Positions 55,914-64,000 of a stretch of 64,000 bases of DNA are shown one piece after another. The stretch is from NCBI GenBank assembly GCA_963840975.1, contig CAWJBC010000021.1:186001-250000 (forward strand). The letters run 5' to 3'. This stretch comes from JAADJA01 sp963840975 (GTDB taxonomy: Bacteria; Bacteroidota; Bacteroidia; Bacteroidales; JAADJA01). A model generated the notes under the pieces. That model did no database searches. It worked only from the letters and a program-made list of their open reading frames with translations, and was not told where the DNA came from. A program made the translations under genes and the position numbers. Within the stretch, counting starts at the first letter, position 1; each line of letters opens with the position of its first letter.

Positions 55914-57887
55914 TTAATCCAATAGAATAAAACTTCCGGAGATTGTTGCTTTCCCATTAATTTTAATATTGTAGAAAAAAGTGCCTGGTTTTCCATCCTT
56001 TAGCCTAATTGGGACATTCAATTCATTTGATATTGACTGCCGGTGAACCAACGTTCCTTTTGAATCAAAAATAAAAATCTCTCCTTCAAAAATATCCTGA
56101 TCGCTGATTGAAAAATAAATTAAATCTTTCCCGGGATTTGGATAAATACTGATCTGCATTTCCTTTTGAGTTTCCTTCATTTGAACTGGAATATCTGTGT
56201 CGTATTCTGCTTTCCTCAGTATCCAATAATCCGGATCAAATTCCAAAGAAATCACTTCATCATTTAATTGGAATGCGTAGTTCTGTATTTGCATATCGTT
56301 CCATACAACTATGGTTGTATCGCTTCCATCAGCCAAATGTAACCGGATGGGGACAGGCATTTCAAATACGGGTCTGTAATTCCATATTTCCTGTATTTGC
56401 TTAATTACCAAATATAATGAATTGTTGCTACCCTGAACATAGTTGTATTTGTAAAAGGGATAATATGCGTCATAAACCCATTGCTCAAAGAAAAAATCAA
56501 GGTCCAGCCCGGTGGTTGTTTCGAAGACTTCCTGTAAATCTTCAGTGGTTGCATTTTTAAACATGAAGTCAGGATTGTGCGAATAGGCAGTGAGAGCATT
56601 AAAGAAATCCGTATCCCCTGCTAAACCCCTTAACATGTGCAGGACATAAGCGCCTTTTGAATAAATGATCCCCTGAAAAATATTAAAGGTATCCTGGTCA
56701 TTTTGAAGATAAAGGGTTCCTCCCTGAAAAAACTGATTGTTGAACATATTATTCTTGTATCCGGCAAAACCATTTTCGTGTTCTGCCCACAAAGCTTCGG
56801 CGTAGGTTGCAAATCCCTCGTTCAACCAGCCATGATGCCAGTTGGAACATGTGATCATATCCCCAAACCACATGTGAGCCAGCTCATGAACCGAAACATC
56901 AAACCATGAAAGTGTCATGTTGTTCGTTATGGTGTTGGTCTGGTTTTCAATCGCACCATAAAATCCAAGCTGGGTCATGCCATATTTTTCGTTGCTGAAC
57001 GGGTACGTTCCAAAAACATCAGAAAAGTACTGCATGACTTCCGGCATATCTTCTACACCCGCCTGGGAAGCTGCAAGATCATCCTCAAAAACATAATAAT
57101 CCAATGGAAAAGATTCTCCCGAAGTTCCATTGAATTGATCCTGAAAATGAACAAAATTCGAAATGGCTGCCATTACATAGTAGGTTACAACCGGATAACG
57201 ATGTCGCCATTGAAATTTCTTTTTATTGCCATTGATGACTACATTCTCAAGTATTCCATTCGACACTGCTGTCAGCCCGATTCCGTTTATCACAGTGTCA
57301 GGAATAGTGAGGTTCAGGTAAACAGAATCGGCTTTATCTTCTGGTCCATCCTTACAGGGATACCAGTAATGAGCCAAATACGGAGTTGATAAGGTAGCAA
57401 TAATAGGCTCGTTTCCATCATGATACTCATACCTTAAACCTTTATAACCACCGGCAAGGGCGGGCACACCATGGTACCAGATGGTCAGGTCAATCAGGTC
57501 TCCGGGATTGAAGTTAATGTTTAGACTAATGACTATTTCATTGTTAACCCGGTAAAATGATTCGCAGGGAAGGCTGATGCTGTCAACAGTTAAAGCGCTG
57601 TTTAAATTCAACCTTAAATCGTTGAATTCATTGATCAGAGGTTCGAATCTGCAGGTAACCCTGCCTGTGATATAAGGTGATCCGATCCCGATTTCAACGT
57701 CAATGTTGTAAAATTTCACGTCAATGTTTGTATCGCCTTTGAATGTGGCATTTTTTGCAACGAATTCCTTAAATGATTTAAATTCATAATCATAAAGCTC
57801 AAGCAACGCTTCTGATTTTTGAGAATACGAGCGGCTTATAGAAATCAGAGCAAAGAGAAAAACAATGTAAAGTCTGTAGGGTTTCAT
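55914..57887 (-). CDS. M1 family zinc aminopeptidase with T9SS tail
   Basis: This 657-aa protein has a signal peptide (1-22) and an N-terminal beta domain of M1 peptidases (about 50-250). The catalytic domain has GAIEN (about 311, the aminopeptidase GxMEN site with I for M) and HELAH (H334, E335, H338) plus E357 in NEGFATYAEALW, the full gluzincin set. A type A T9SS sorting domain follows (ISIYPNPGKDLIYF). It should remove N-terminal residues from peptides outside the cell. It lies 19 nt after folP on the same strand. Confidence 0.92.
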   Translation of the reverse strand: MKPYRLYIVFLFALISISRSYSQKSEALLELYDYEFKSFKEFVAKNATFKGDTNIDVKFYNIDVEIGIGSPYITGRVTCRFEPLINEFNDLRLNLNSALTVDSISLPCESFYRVNNEIVISLNINFNPGDLIDLTIWYHGVPALAGGYKGLRYEYHDGNEPIIATLSTPYLAHYWYPCKDGPEDKADSVYLNLTIPDTVINGIGLTAVSNGILENVVINGNKKKFQWRHRYPVVTYYVMAAISNFVHFQDQFNGTSGESFPLDYYVFEDDLAASQAGVEDMPEVMQYFSDVFGTYPFSNEKYGMTQLGFYGAIENQTNTITNNMTLSWFDVSVHELAHMWFGDMITCSNWHHGWLNEGFATYAEALWAEHENGFAGYKNNMFNNQFFQGGTLYLQNDQDTFNIFQGIIYSKGAYVLHMLRGLAGDTDFFNALTAYSHNPDFMFKNATTEDLQEVFETTTGLDLDFFFEQWVYDAYYPFYKYNYVQGSNNSLYLVIKQIQEIWNYRPVFEMPVPIRLHLADGSDTTIVVWNDMQIQNYAFQLNDEVISLEFDPDYWILRKAEYDTDIPVQMKETQKEMQISIYPNPGKDLIYFSISDQDIFEGEIFIFDSKGTLVHRQSISNELNVPIRLKDGKPGTFFYNIKINGKATISGSFILLD

Positions 57888-57906
57888 AATTCCATTTATA
57901 AATTTT

Positions 57907-58785
57907 CTAATCTGAGTTTATTTCCTTGTAAAATTCCACCAGTTTTATAGCCTCCACAGCTTCTTTAACATCGTGGACACGTAAAATACTTGCGCCATTC
58001 AACAATGCAAGGGTATTCAGAATGGTGGTTCCGTTCAGCGCTTCTTCGGGTTTAATATTCAGCACTTTGTTTATCATAGACTTGCGTGATAATCCAACCA
58101 TGACAGGGAATCCGTGATCCTGAAAAGCCTTCAGGTTAGCAAGCAATCGGTAATTGTGCTCTGCTGTTTTCCCGAACCCGAACCCCGGGTCAAGAATAAT
58201 ATTTTCAGTGATGCCTGATTGTTTGAATTCTTGAATCCGAAGTTCAAAGAATTTCTTCACATCATCAACCACATTGTCATAATGCGGATCCTTTTGCATG
58301 ATTTGCGGAGTACCCTGAATGTGCATCATAACAAAAGGTACTTTAAGTTTGGCGATTATTGAAGGCATTTTTGTGTCGAAAGTGCCTCCTGAAATATCAT
58401 TCACGATTTTCACTCCCTCATTAATAGCCATTTCAGCGATATAACTCCGGAAGGTGTCAATGGAAAAGATTGTTTCAGGAAAATGTTTCAGCAGGGTTTT
58501 TATCACAGGTTTTGATCTTTCCTCTTCTTCTTTTTCGGAAATTGACCCTGAACCGGGTCGGGAGGAAACAGCACCAATATCAATTATTGAGGCTCCTTCG
58601 TTAAGCATTTTTTCAACCTGGACAATAATTCTTTTTTCTGACCGGTATTTTCCACCATCATAAAATGAATCGGGAGTTATATTCAGGATACCCATGACAA
58701 CCGGCTTTTGCAAATTCAAAAATTTATTTTTAAAGGATAACCTGAATGGCTTTATTCGATTTTTGTCAACCTCTGTAACCGGCAT
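57907..58785 (-). CDS. folP: Dihydropteroate synthase
   Basis: DHPS joins dihydropterin pyrophosphate and p-aminobenzoate in folate synthesis. The 292-aa protein shows the family motifs: GILNITPDSFYDGG, DIGAVSSRPGS, NDISGG, DPGFGFGK and GLSRKSM, with the substrate-binding residues in place. Its length is usual. An extra basic N-terminal stretch of about 25 residues precedes the barrel. It is first in a unit with the M1 aminopeptidase gene. In many Bacteroidota folP is followed or preceded by a diadenylate cyclase gene; none is adjacent here. Confidence 0.95.
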   Translation of the reverse strand: MPVTEVDKNRIKPFRLSFKNKFLNLQKPVVMGILNITPDSFYDGGKYRSEKRIIVQVEKMLNEGASIIDIGAVSSRPGSGSISEKEEEERSKPVIKTLLKHFPETIFSIDTFRSYIAEMAINEGVKIVNDISGGTFDTKMPSIIAKLKVPFVMMHIQGTPQIMQKDPHYDNVVDDVKKFFELRIQEFKQSGITENIILDPGFGFGKTAEHNYRLLANLKAFQDHGFPVMVGLSRKSMINKVLNIKPEEALNGTTILNTLALLNGASILRVHDVKEAVEAIKLVEFYKEINSD

Positions 58786-58880
58786 TATAAATAGTTTAAG
58801 ACACGAAAATACAATAATTATTCAATCGGAGGTTTTGGTTCACTCAAACAACATTTTACCTGTGGTTAATAAAATACCCT

Positions 58881-58888
58881 TATTTTTG
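58881..58888 (+). promoter_or_regulatory. Putative -7 box (TATTTTTG) in the folP / BT_3928-type interval
   Basis: This is an exact TAnnTTTG match on the plus strand, 173 nt before the gene at 59062 and 34 nt before a tiny reading frame at 58922. No -33 TTTG is evident. Confidence 0.35.
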
Positions 58889-58921
58889 GTTCCTGGTTTT
58901 TATTGTTATTTCGACTTAGTG

Positions 58922-58984
58922 ATGAAAAATCACAACAAGATTGAATTAGCAGTTGCAAAGCGCAAAGGGTTGTTTCCTAAATAG
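58922..58984 (+). CDS. Possible 20-aa small ORF
   Basis: ATG at 58922 opens a 20-codon basic peptide (MKNHNKIELAVAKRKGLFPK) just downstream of a promoter-like box. There is nothing else to support it; it could be a leader or chance. Confidence 0.15.
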   Translation: MKNHNKIELAVAKRKGLFPK

Positions 58985-59061
58985 TAAAGTGTAACAAAAA
59001 GTACATGGCAATTATTATAAGTATGCAATCACTTGCGTTGAATTAAAATACGGCAGTTAAG

Positions 59062-60366
59062 ATGGGGAATGAAAATTTAAAGAAAGAGATGAGTAAAGTT
59101 AAAGATATATTTTCAGAGATATTGGGTTGGGGGCTTTTGATAATCATTTTAACATCGGGTTTTCTAATTCAGCAGTACGAAGGATGGAGCTTGTTTTTTA
59201 CTTCCCTTCTGGTTATAGAGATTATTCTTGTCATTGTTTTTATAAACGATTTCAGCAAACTGAATATAACCATTAGCCGGCTTATTTTAGGTTGCTTGTT
59301 CATTTTTTCAGGTTTCGTCAAAGGTGTTGATCCCGTTGGGACGAAGTATCGCATCGAAGACTATTTCATTGCATTTGGAACGGACTGGGCAATACCTTAT
59401 GCTATGCCGCTCTCCATCCTTTTAAATGCGTCGGAATTTGTTCTGGGAGTGTTGCTGTTGCTAAATATCAACATGAGGGTTACTTCATGGCTGGTATTGA
59501 TTATGATGGCTGTCTTTACACTCCTTACTTTAAATGATGCAACAAATAATCCGGTTCCCGATTGCGGTTGTTTTGGAGACGCACTTAAAGTTACAAACTG
59601 GCAGACATTTTATAAAAACCTGGTGATTGATGCCCTGTTGTTGATGGTATTTCTTACCCGCAAAAGAATACCTGGATGGTTCAACTTCAGGGTTGAATGG
59701 GCTTTACTGACGGTTACTATTTTGGGCTTTGTTTATTTTGAAGTTAACAATATCAGGCACTTGCCGATAATAGATTTCATGGAGTGGAAGGTGGGAAATA
59801 AAATGGTAAATGAAAATCCCTTACCATCTCAATATTATCTTACCTACCGTAACAAACAATCCGGGGAATTAAAGGAATACCAATCGCCCGATTATCCTTT
59901 CAGCGATTCGGTTTGGATGACGCAGTGGGGATTTGTAAGCCAGCGCGTAGTTGATCCCAATCCTCACCTTCACGATCTTCGGGCTGAGGATGAATGGGGG
60001 AATGATCAAACATCATCTGTGATAGGTAACCCCGAATATCAGTTTATCCTTATTTCTTATGATTTGTCGAAAGCCAATGTGAAAAAATTATCCCGACTTG
60101 ATGATTTGATTCTTCAATGCAACGAAGCGGGAATTTCATTTGTTGTCATCACTTCCTCACTACCCGAAGCGGCTGCTCAATTCAAAATGGAAAATGGATG
60201 GGAGATGGATTTTTATTTTGCTGATGATGTTACTTTGATGGCAATGATCCGCTCAAATCCGGGATTGATATTAATGAAAAACGGTGTGGTTTTGGACAAA
60301 TGGCATTTCAATGACTTCCCATCACCTAAAAAGGTTGAAAATGATTTTCCTGCCCTGTTTGATTGA
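59062..60366 (+). CDS. BT_3928-type membrane protein: DoxX/MauE-like domain plus thioredoxin-like domain
   Basis: This 434-aa protein has six or more hydrophobic helices in the first 220 residues with the DoxX/MauE-type core (RLILGCLFIFSGFVKGVDP, then ILLNASEFVLGVLLLL) and the CGCFGD motif between helices, as in MauE-like redox partners. The C-terminal part (about 300-430) looks like a thioredoxin fold (QFILISYDL, FVVITSS, GLILMKNGVVLDKWH) without a CxxC. It fits the conserved Bacteroidota family named after BT_3928. It is commonly found next to tpiA, as here, with a gap of 148 nt. It may be a membrane redox protein; the substrate is unknown. Confidence 0.85.
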   Translation: MGNENLKKEMSKVKDIFSEILGWGLLIIILTSGFLIQQYEGWSLFFTSLLVIEIILVIVFINDFSKLNITISRLILGCLFIFSGFVKGVDPVGTKYRIEDYFIAFGTDWAIPYAMPLSILLNASEFVLGVLLLLNINMRVTSWLVLIMMAVFTLLTLNDATNNPVPDCGCFGDALKVTNWQTFYKNLVIDALLLMVFLTRKRIPGWFNFRVEWALLTVTILGFVYFEVNNIRHLPIIDFMEWKVGNKMVNENPLPSQYYLTYRNKQSGELKEYQSPDYPFSDSVWMTQWGFVSQRVVDPNPHLHDLRAEDEWGNDQTSSVIGNPEYQFILISYDLSKANVKKLSRLDDLILQCNEAGISFVVITSSLPEAAAQFKMENGWEMDFYFADDVTLMAMIRSNPGLILMKNGVVLDKWHFNDFPSPKKVENDFPALFD

Positions 60367-60514
60367 ACAGGCTGTTAATAATTAATTCAAAAGTTTTTTT
60401 GGCATTTACCCATCACCCATCCTTTAAAATTAATTTTGAATCGTTTGCATCTGAATGAGATAGAATGCAAAAAGAAAATCATATCACAATTAAATTTAAA
60501 TCTGTAAAAATCTA

Positions 60515-61273
60515 ATGAGAACAAAAATTGTAGCCGGAAACTGGAAGATGAACAAAACCTTCGAGGAGGCAGACGACCTGATCAATGCCATACTTGAATT
60601 TATCAAAAAACATGAATTGGTTGACAAGGCTGTCATCATTTGCCCCCCTTCGGTTTACCTTGAGCTTGCCACGGATCAGGCATACGAAACAGACCTGGTT
60701 ATTGGAGCGCAGAATGTCAGTAATTTTGAATCCGGGGCTTACACTGGCGAGATTTCGGCGCCCATGCTATCATCAATGGGAGTAGATTATTGCATCATAG
60801 GGCATTCGGAACGGAGAAAATATTTCAACGAAACCCATGAAGTTCTTGCACAAAAAGTAAACATGGCACTTAAGTATGAATTAGCGCCTATTTTCTGTTG
60901 TGGTGAATTACTGCCCGATAGGGAAGCCGGAAAGCATTTTGAAGTTGTCAAAAAACAACTTGAAGATTCTGTTTTTCATTTGAATAAAAATGATTTTGCT
61001 AATATCGTTATTGCTTATGAACCGGTTTGGGCAATTGGCACAGGCGTTAATGCTTCGGCGGCTCAGGCACAGGAAATGCACAGTTTTATAAGGGGCTTAA
61101 TTGAAAATAAGTATGGTAAAACAACCGCTGAAAATACAAGTATTCTTTATGGCGGAAGCTGTAATTCAAAAAATGCAAAAGAATTATTCATCAACCCGGA
61201 TGTTGATGGAGGACTGATTGGTGGCGCTTCCCTTGATTCAGAAGAGTTTATTAAAATCATCCAATCCATATAA
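60515..61273 (+). CDS. tpiA: Triosephosphate isomerase
   Basis: TpiA interconverts dihydroxyacetone phosphate and glyceraldehyde 3-phosphate in glycolysis. The 252-aa protein has the expected residues: K11 in GNWKMNK, catalytic H in IIGHSERR, catalytic E in AYEPVWAIGTG and the phosphate loop GGSC. The length is typical. It is followed by prmA after 58 nt, probably in one transcript. Confidence 0.97.
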   Translation: MRTKIVAGNWKMNKTFEEADDLINAILEFIKKHELVDKAVIICPPSVYLELATDQAYETDLVIGAQNVSNFESGAYTGEISAPMLSSMGVDYCIIGHSERRKYFNETHEVLAQKVNMALKYELAPIFCCGELLPDREAGKHFEVVKKQLEDSVFHLNKNDFANIVIAYEPVWAIGTGVNASAAQAQEMHSFIRGLIENKYGKTTAENTSILYGGSCNSKNAKELFINPDVDGGLIGGASLDSEEFIKIIQSI

Positions 61274-61331
61274 ATCACAAATTTATTCACCTCAATAATT
61301 TTTGTCAATTTCATTTCTTTTAGTATATTTC

Positions 61332-62183
61332 ATGGACTACATCGAAGTAAGTATCTGCATCCAGCCTAAATCTCCGGGAACGGATATAATGATCGCCATG
61401 TTATCGCAAATTGGATACGAAAGTTTCATGGAATCCGATGAAGAACTGAAGGCTTATATTAATTCTATTGATTTCAATCAATCCGATTTAGACAATATAA
61501 TTAGCCATCTGAAAAATGAGTACGTAGTAACTTATGAACAACTGTTGCTGAAAAGCCGGAATTGGAATGAAGTTTGGGAAAGTAATTTTCAACCTGTATT
61601 AATTGCAGGTCAGGTGTATGTAAAAGCTCCTTTTCATAAGCCGGATAATTCAGTTAATTATGAGATTTTAATAGAACCAAAAATGTCGTTTGGAACCGCA
61701 CACCACGAAACTACATCAATGATGATTGAATTGATGCTGGAAGAAAAACTTTCAGGGTTGTCGGTTTTAGACATGGGCTGTGGTACAGGGATTCTTGCAA
61801 TTTTGGCTGAAATGTTAGGGGCAAAGAACGTGCTTGCTGTTGATAATGATGAATGGGCTTATGAAAACTCCCTCGAAAATGTCCGTAAAAATAAATGCCG
61901 GAAGATCAGCGTTTTATTGGGCAATGCAGATATACTCGATCACGAAAGGTTTGAAATGATTGTTGCTAACATTAATCGGAATGTTTTGCTGGATGATTTG
62001 AAAAAATATGCCGATCATTTGGTAACGGGTGGTGTGCTTCTCCTAAGTGGTTTTTATGTTACCGATTTAGATATAATCACCAGAGCAGCAATGAAATTTG
62101 GCTTGAGTATAAACAGCAAAGTTGAAAAAAATAACTGGATAGCTGCCCGGTTCATAAAATCCCTGCCGGCAGGAAAACTATAA
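61332..62183 (+). CDS. prmA: Ribosomal protein L11 methyltransferase
   Basis: PrmA trimethylates ribosomal protein L11. With ATG at 61332 the protein is 283 aa; a non-ATG start at 61302 would add ten residues and is less likely. The N-terminal part is the L11-recognition domain; the C-terminal part is a Rossmann methyltransferase with DMGCGTGILAILAEMLG (SAM loop), an acidic DND and IVANINRNVLL, the NxxxxxL-type motif of the family. The spacing to the following gene is 8 nt, so they may be co-transcribed. Confidence 0.93.
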   Translation: MDYIEVSICIQPKSPGTDIMIAMLSQIGYESFMESDEELKAYINSIDFNQSDLDNIISHLKNEYVVTYEQLLLKSRNWNEVWESNFQPVLIAGQVYVKAPFHKPDNSVNYEILIEPKMSFGTAHHETTSMMIELMLEEKLSGLSVLDMGCGTGILAILAEMLGAKNVLAVDNDEWAYENSLENVRKNKCRKISVLLGNADILDHERFEMIVANINRNVLLDDLKKYADHLVTGGVLLLSGFYVTDLDIITRAAMKFGLSINSKVEKNNWIAARFIKSLPAGKL

Positions 62184-62191
62184 TAGAAAAA

Positions 62192-64000
62192 TTGAAATAT
62201 TTCATCTGCATATTATTTTTCTTTTCATTTTCGGATTTGGATTCCCAGAATTTCAAGGAGTTTTCCAAGGATTCTGAACAGTTTTTCAGTGAACTGAATG
62301 ATATGTTTTCCAAAATTAGTGTGAAAGAGCAAAAAGACTTGTGTGAAGAAATGATGGTAAAATTCATTCAATTTTGGAATACGGGGGTTTTTGATAAAGA
62401 GGTCAAAGAAACTATTAAAGAAACCTGTAATCGCCTGCTGTCCAGAAGGATGAAAGCCTATCCCGATTTTTACAATTACCTTTCTGTAATGAACGGATTG
62501 AAGGAATATTATCATCCTGACAACAGCTATCTTGCTTGGGTCAAATGCCTTGATCTGGTGTTGGATGACAGGCGAAGTTCCAAACCATTGATGTCTTTTT
62601 TGGAAACAAGTAATCAATTGCTTTATGAAAGTGTTCTCTACCGTTCAAAAGCAACAGAATGGAAATCGAGTTCAATGGATTTTGTTTTCGCTTTTGATTC
62701 AATTCCAAAAGTGCTGTTTGAAAAATTGAACCTGGTTTGTTATTCTAATAATGACAGTGCCGTAATTTACGAAACAAAGGGAGAATTTTATCCGCTGCAA
62801 TCCGCCTGGAAAGGGCAAACGGGCAAAGTGAACTGGGTGCGCGCAGGATTTTCAGAAAATGATGTATTTGCTAACCTTAACAAGTATGAAATTAACCTCG
62901 CCTTTTCAAAATATACTGCCGATTCGGTGAAATTTTATCATAAAAATTATTGGAGCAGACCTTTGATGGGAACTTTGGAGGAGAAGGTACTGGCAAATGT
63001 TACTACTGAAAATGCGAGCTATCCGCAATTTCGTTCATATCGCATGAACATTGAAATTAAAGAGGTTTTCAAGGATATTGATTTTGCAGGGGGTATCGAA
63101 ATGCATGGCATAAAACTTTTTGGTCTTGGCGATCAAAACCTGGATGCCTACCTGAGTTTTAAAAAAGATAACAAAGAATTCATAAAAATTCATTCCAAGA
63201 ATATTGTAATCTACCCTGACAGGCTTGCTTCGGCAGTGGCATCAGCTACAATTATTTGTGAAGAGGACTCTATCCATCATCCGGGCTTGCAGTTAAACTA
63301 TGTGGATGGTATCAAAGAACTTTCACTAGCCCGCACAGGTGAGGGTACTTCCAAAAGTCCTTTCTATGATTCATACCATAACCTCGATATTTATTCGGAA
63401 GCGATCTACTGGAAAATGGGTGAACCTACTATTGATTTTGAGCGAGTGAAAGGCACCGGATCGGGGAAGGCATCATTTGAATCAAGCAGCTATTTCAGCG
63501 AAGCCCGTTATTTAAAGCTTCAGGGAATTGATTTGATGAACCCGCTTAATGTCATCCAAAGATATACGAACAAATATAATGTCAGAGAGGTTGGGGTTCA
63601 GGCGCTTTCGGAAGAAATCCTGATGCCGCAGGAACAGGTGATAGCAATGCTTGTTAATTTATCCAACAGGGGTTTTGTCATATACGATCGCGACCGGAAA
63701 ACTGCTGTTGTCAAGGAAAAACTTTACGATTACATCAATGCTATGAACCGGAAAGTGGACTACGATGTGCTGCAGTTTAATTCAGAGACTTTCAGAATGC
63801 AAAATGCCTCCCTTGAACTGGATAGTTTCGGACTTAAATTGTTTGGCGTCCCGTTTGTTTTTCTCAGCGACTCGCAGAATGTTTTCATCTATCCTCAAAA
63901 TGAACAGTTAATTGTAAAGAAAGGGATGGACTTTAACTTTTCCGGAAGGGTTCATGCCGGTAAATTTGATTTTTATGCCCGCCAGTGTGAGTTTGATTAC
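62192..64000 (+). CDS. Large secreted or periplasmic protein of unknown function, partial
   Basis: The frame is open from 62192 to the window end (603 codons) with no stop. TTG at 62192 gives a signal peptide (MKYFICILFFFSFSDLDSQ read with TTG as Met); no ATG is placed better. The protein is not recognised. It is rich in aromatic and charged residues, with a helical start (about 20-140) and beta-rich stretches after it, for example HGIKLFGLGDQNLDAYLSF and LDSFGLKLFGVPFVF, which repeat a similar GxKLFG pattern. It follows prmA by 8 nt. The C-terminus is outside the window, so its full domain plan is unknown. Confidence 0.7.
   Translation, partial: MKYFICILFFFSFSDLDSQNFKEFSKDSEQFFSELNDMFSKISVKEQKDLCEEMMVKFIQFWNTGVFDKEVKETIKETCNRLLSRRMKAYPDFYNYLSVMNGLKEYYHPDNSYLAWVKCLDLVLDDRRSSKPLMSFLETSNQLLYESVLYRSKATEWKSSSMDFVFAFDSIPKVLFEKLNLVCYSNNDSAVIYETKGEFYPLQSAWKGQTGKVNWVRAGFSENDVFANLNKYEINLAFSKYTADSVKFYHKNYWSRPLMGTLEEKVLANVTTENASYPQFRSYRMNIEIKEVFKDIDFAGGIEMHGIKLFGLGDQNLDAYLSFKKDNKEFIKIHSKNIVIYPDRLASAVASATIICEEDSIHHPGLQLNYVDGIKELSLARTGEGTSKSPFYDSYHNLDIYSEAIYWKMGEPTIDFERVKGTGSGKASFESSSYFSEARYLKLQGIDLMNPLNVIQRYTNKYNVREVGVQALSEEILMPQEQVIAMLVNLSNRGFVIYDRDRKTAVVKEKLYDYINAMNRKVDYDVLQFNSETFRMQNASLELDSFGLKLFGVPFVFLSDSQNVFIYPQNEQLIVKKGMDFNFSGRVHAGKFDFYARQCEFDY

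Noticed and set aside
58694..58984. 96-codon plus-strand frame over the folP start
   Set aside because: Most of it is antisense to folP and has no motif. Only the last 20 codons (58922-58984) are kept, as a very weak small ORF.

Overview
The window looks like a chromosomal segment of a free-living or gut-type Bacteroidota (Bacteroidales-like). It is AT-rich. It carries a SusC/SusD pair, several secreted proteins with type IX secretion (T9SS) C-terminal sorting domains, the gliding lipoprotein gene gldH next to holB and ricT, a BT_3928-type gene beside tpiA, and promoter boxes of the Bacteroidota type (TAnnTTTG).

Layout. (1) 1-27018 is mostly minus strand and is dominated by three giant secreted beta-helix proteins: 1-5003, broken by three frameshifts and cut by the window edge; 14710-19152; and 20191-27018, 2275 aa. 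Between them lie a DUF2339 membrane protein, two small membrane/secreted unknowns, a plus-strand class III adenylyl cyclase fused to a TolB-like/TPR periplasmic part, an ankyrin-repeat protein, a GT-B glycosyltransferase coupled to one giant protein, and an AraC-type regulator. (2) 27284-43104 is a polysaccharide utilization locus. The minus-strand block is GH53 galactanase, GH2 beta-galactosidase, GH53 and GH13 amylase. It faces a plus-strand block of susC, susD, a susE-like gene and a GH13 amylase with a T9SS tail. The gene content points to two polymers, beta-1,4-galactan and alpha-glucan, handled from one locus. (3) 43186-46793 is housekeeping: holB (split by one frameshift), ricT, gldH and a redoxin. 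(4) 46813-51679 holds two C10 (streptopain-like) peptidases with CUB-like domains and T9SS tails. They are separated by a 219-bp inverted-repeat element with a perfect 44-bp palindrome at its core. (5) 52058-64000 holds a CAU-anticodon tRNA with a strong terminator, a thioredoxin-like protein, a PgpH-type HD phosphohydrolase, a small outer-membrane barrel, an M1 aminopeptidase behind folP, a BT_3928-type protein, tpiA, prmA, and the start of a large unrecognised secreted protein that runs off the window.

How it fits together. The cell appears to degrade extracellular polysaccharide and protein: the SUS-like locus imports oligosaccharides, and the T9SS exports amylase, galactanase, C10 and M1 peptidases. 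The giant proteins share a repeated beta-helix cassette with a variable charged insertion, and the two complete ones share a nearly identical dockerin-like C-terminus instead of the usual T9SS tail. They are the least explained part of the window and the best candidate for something undescribed. Four frameshifts, one of them in the normally essential holB, mean that sequence error must be excluded before any decay or phase-variation story.
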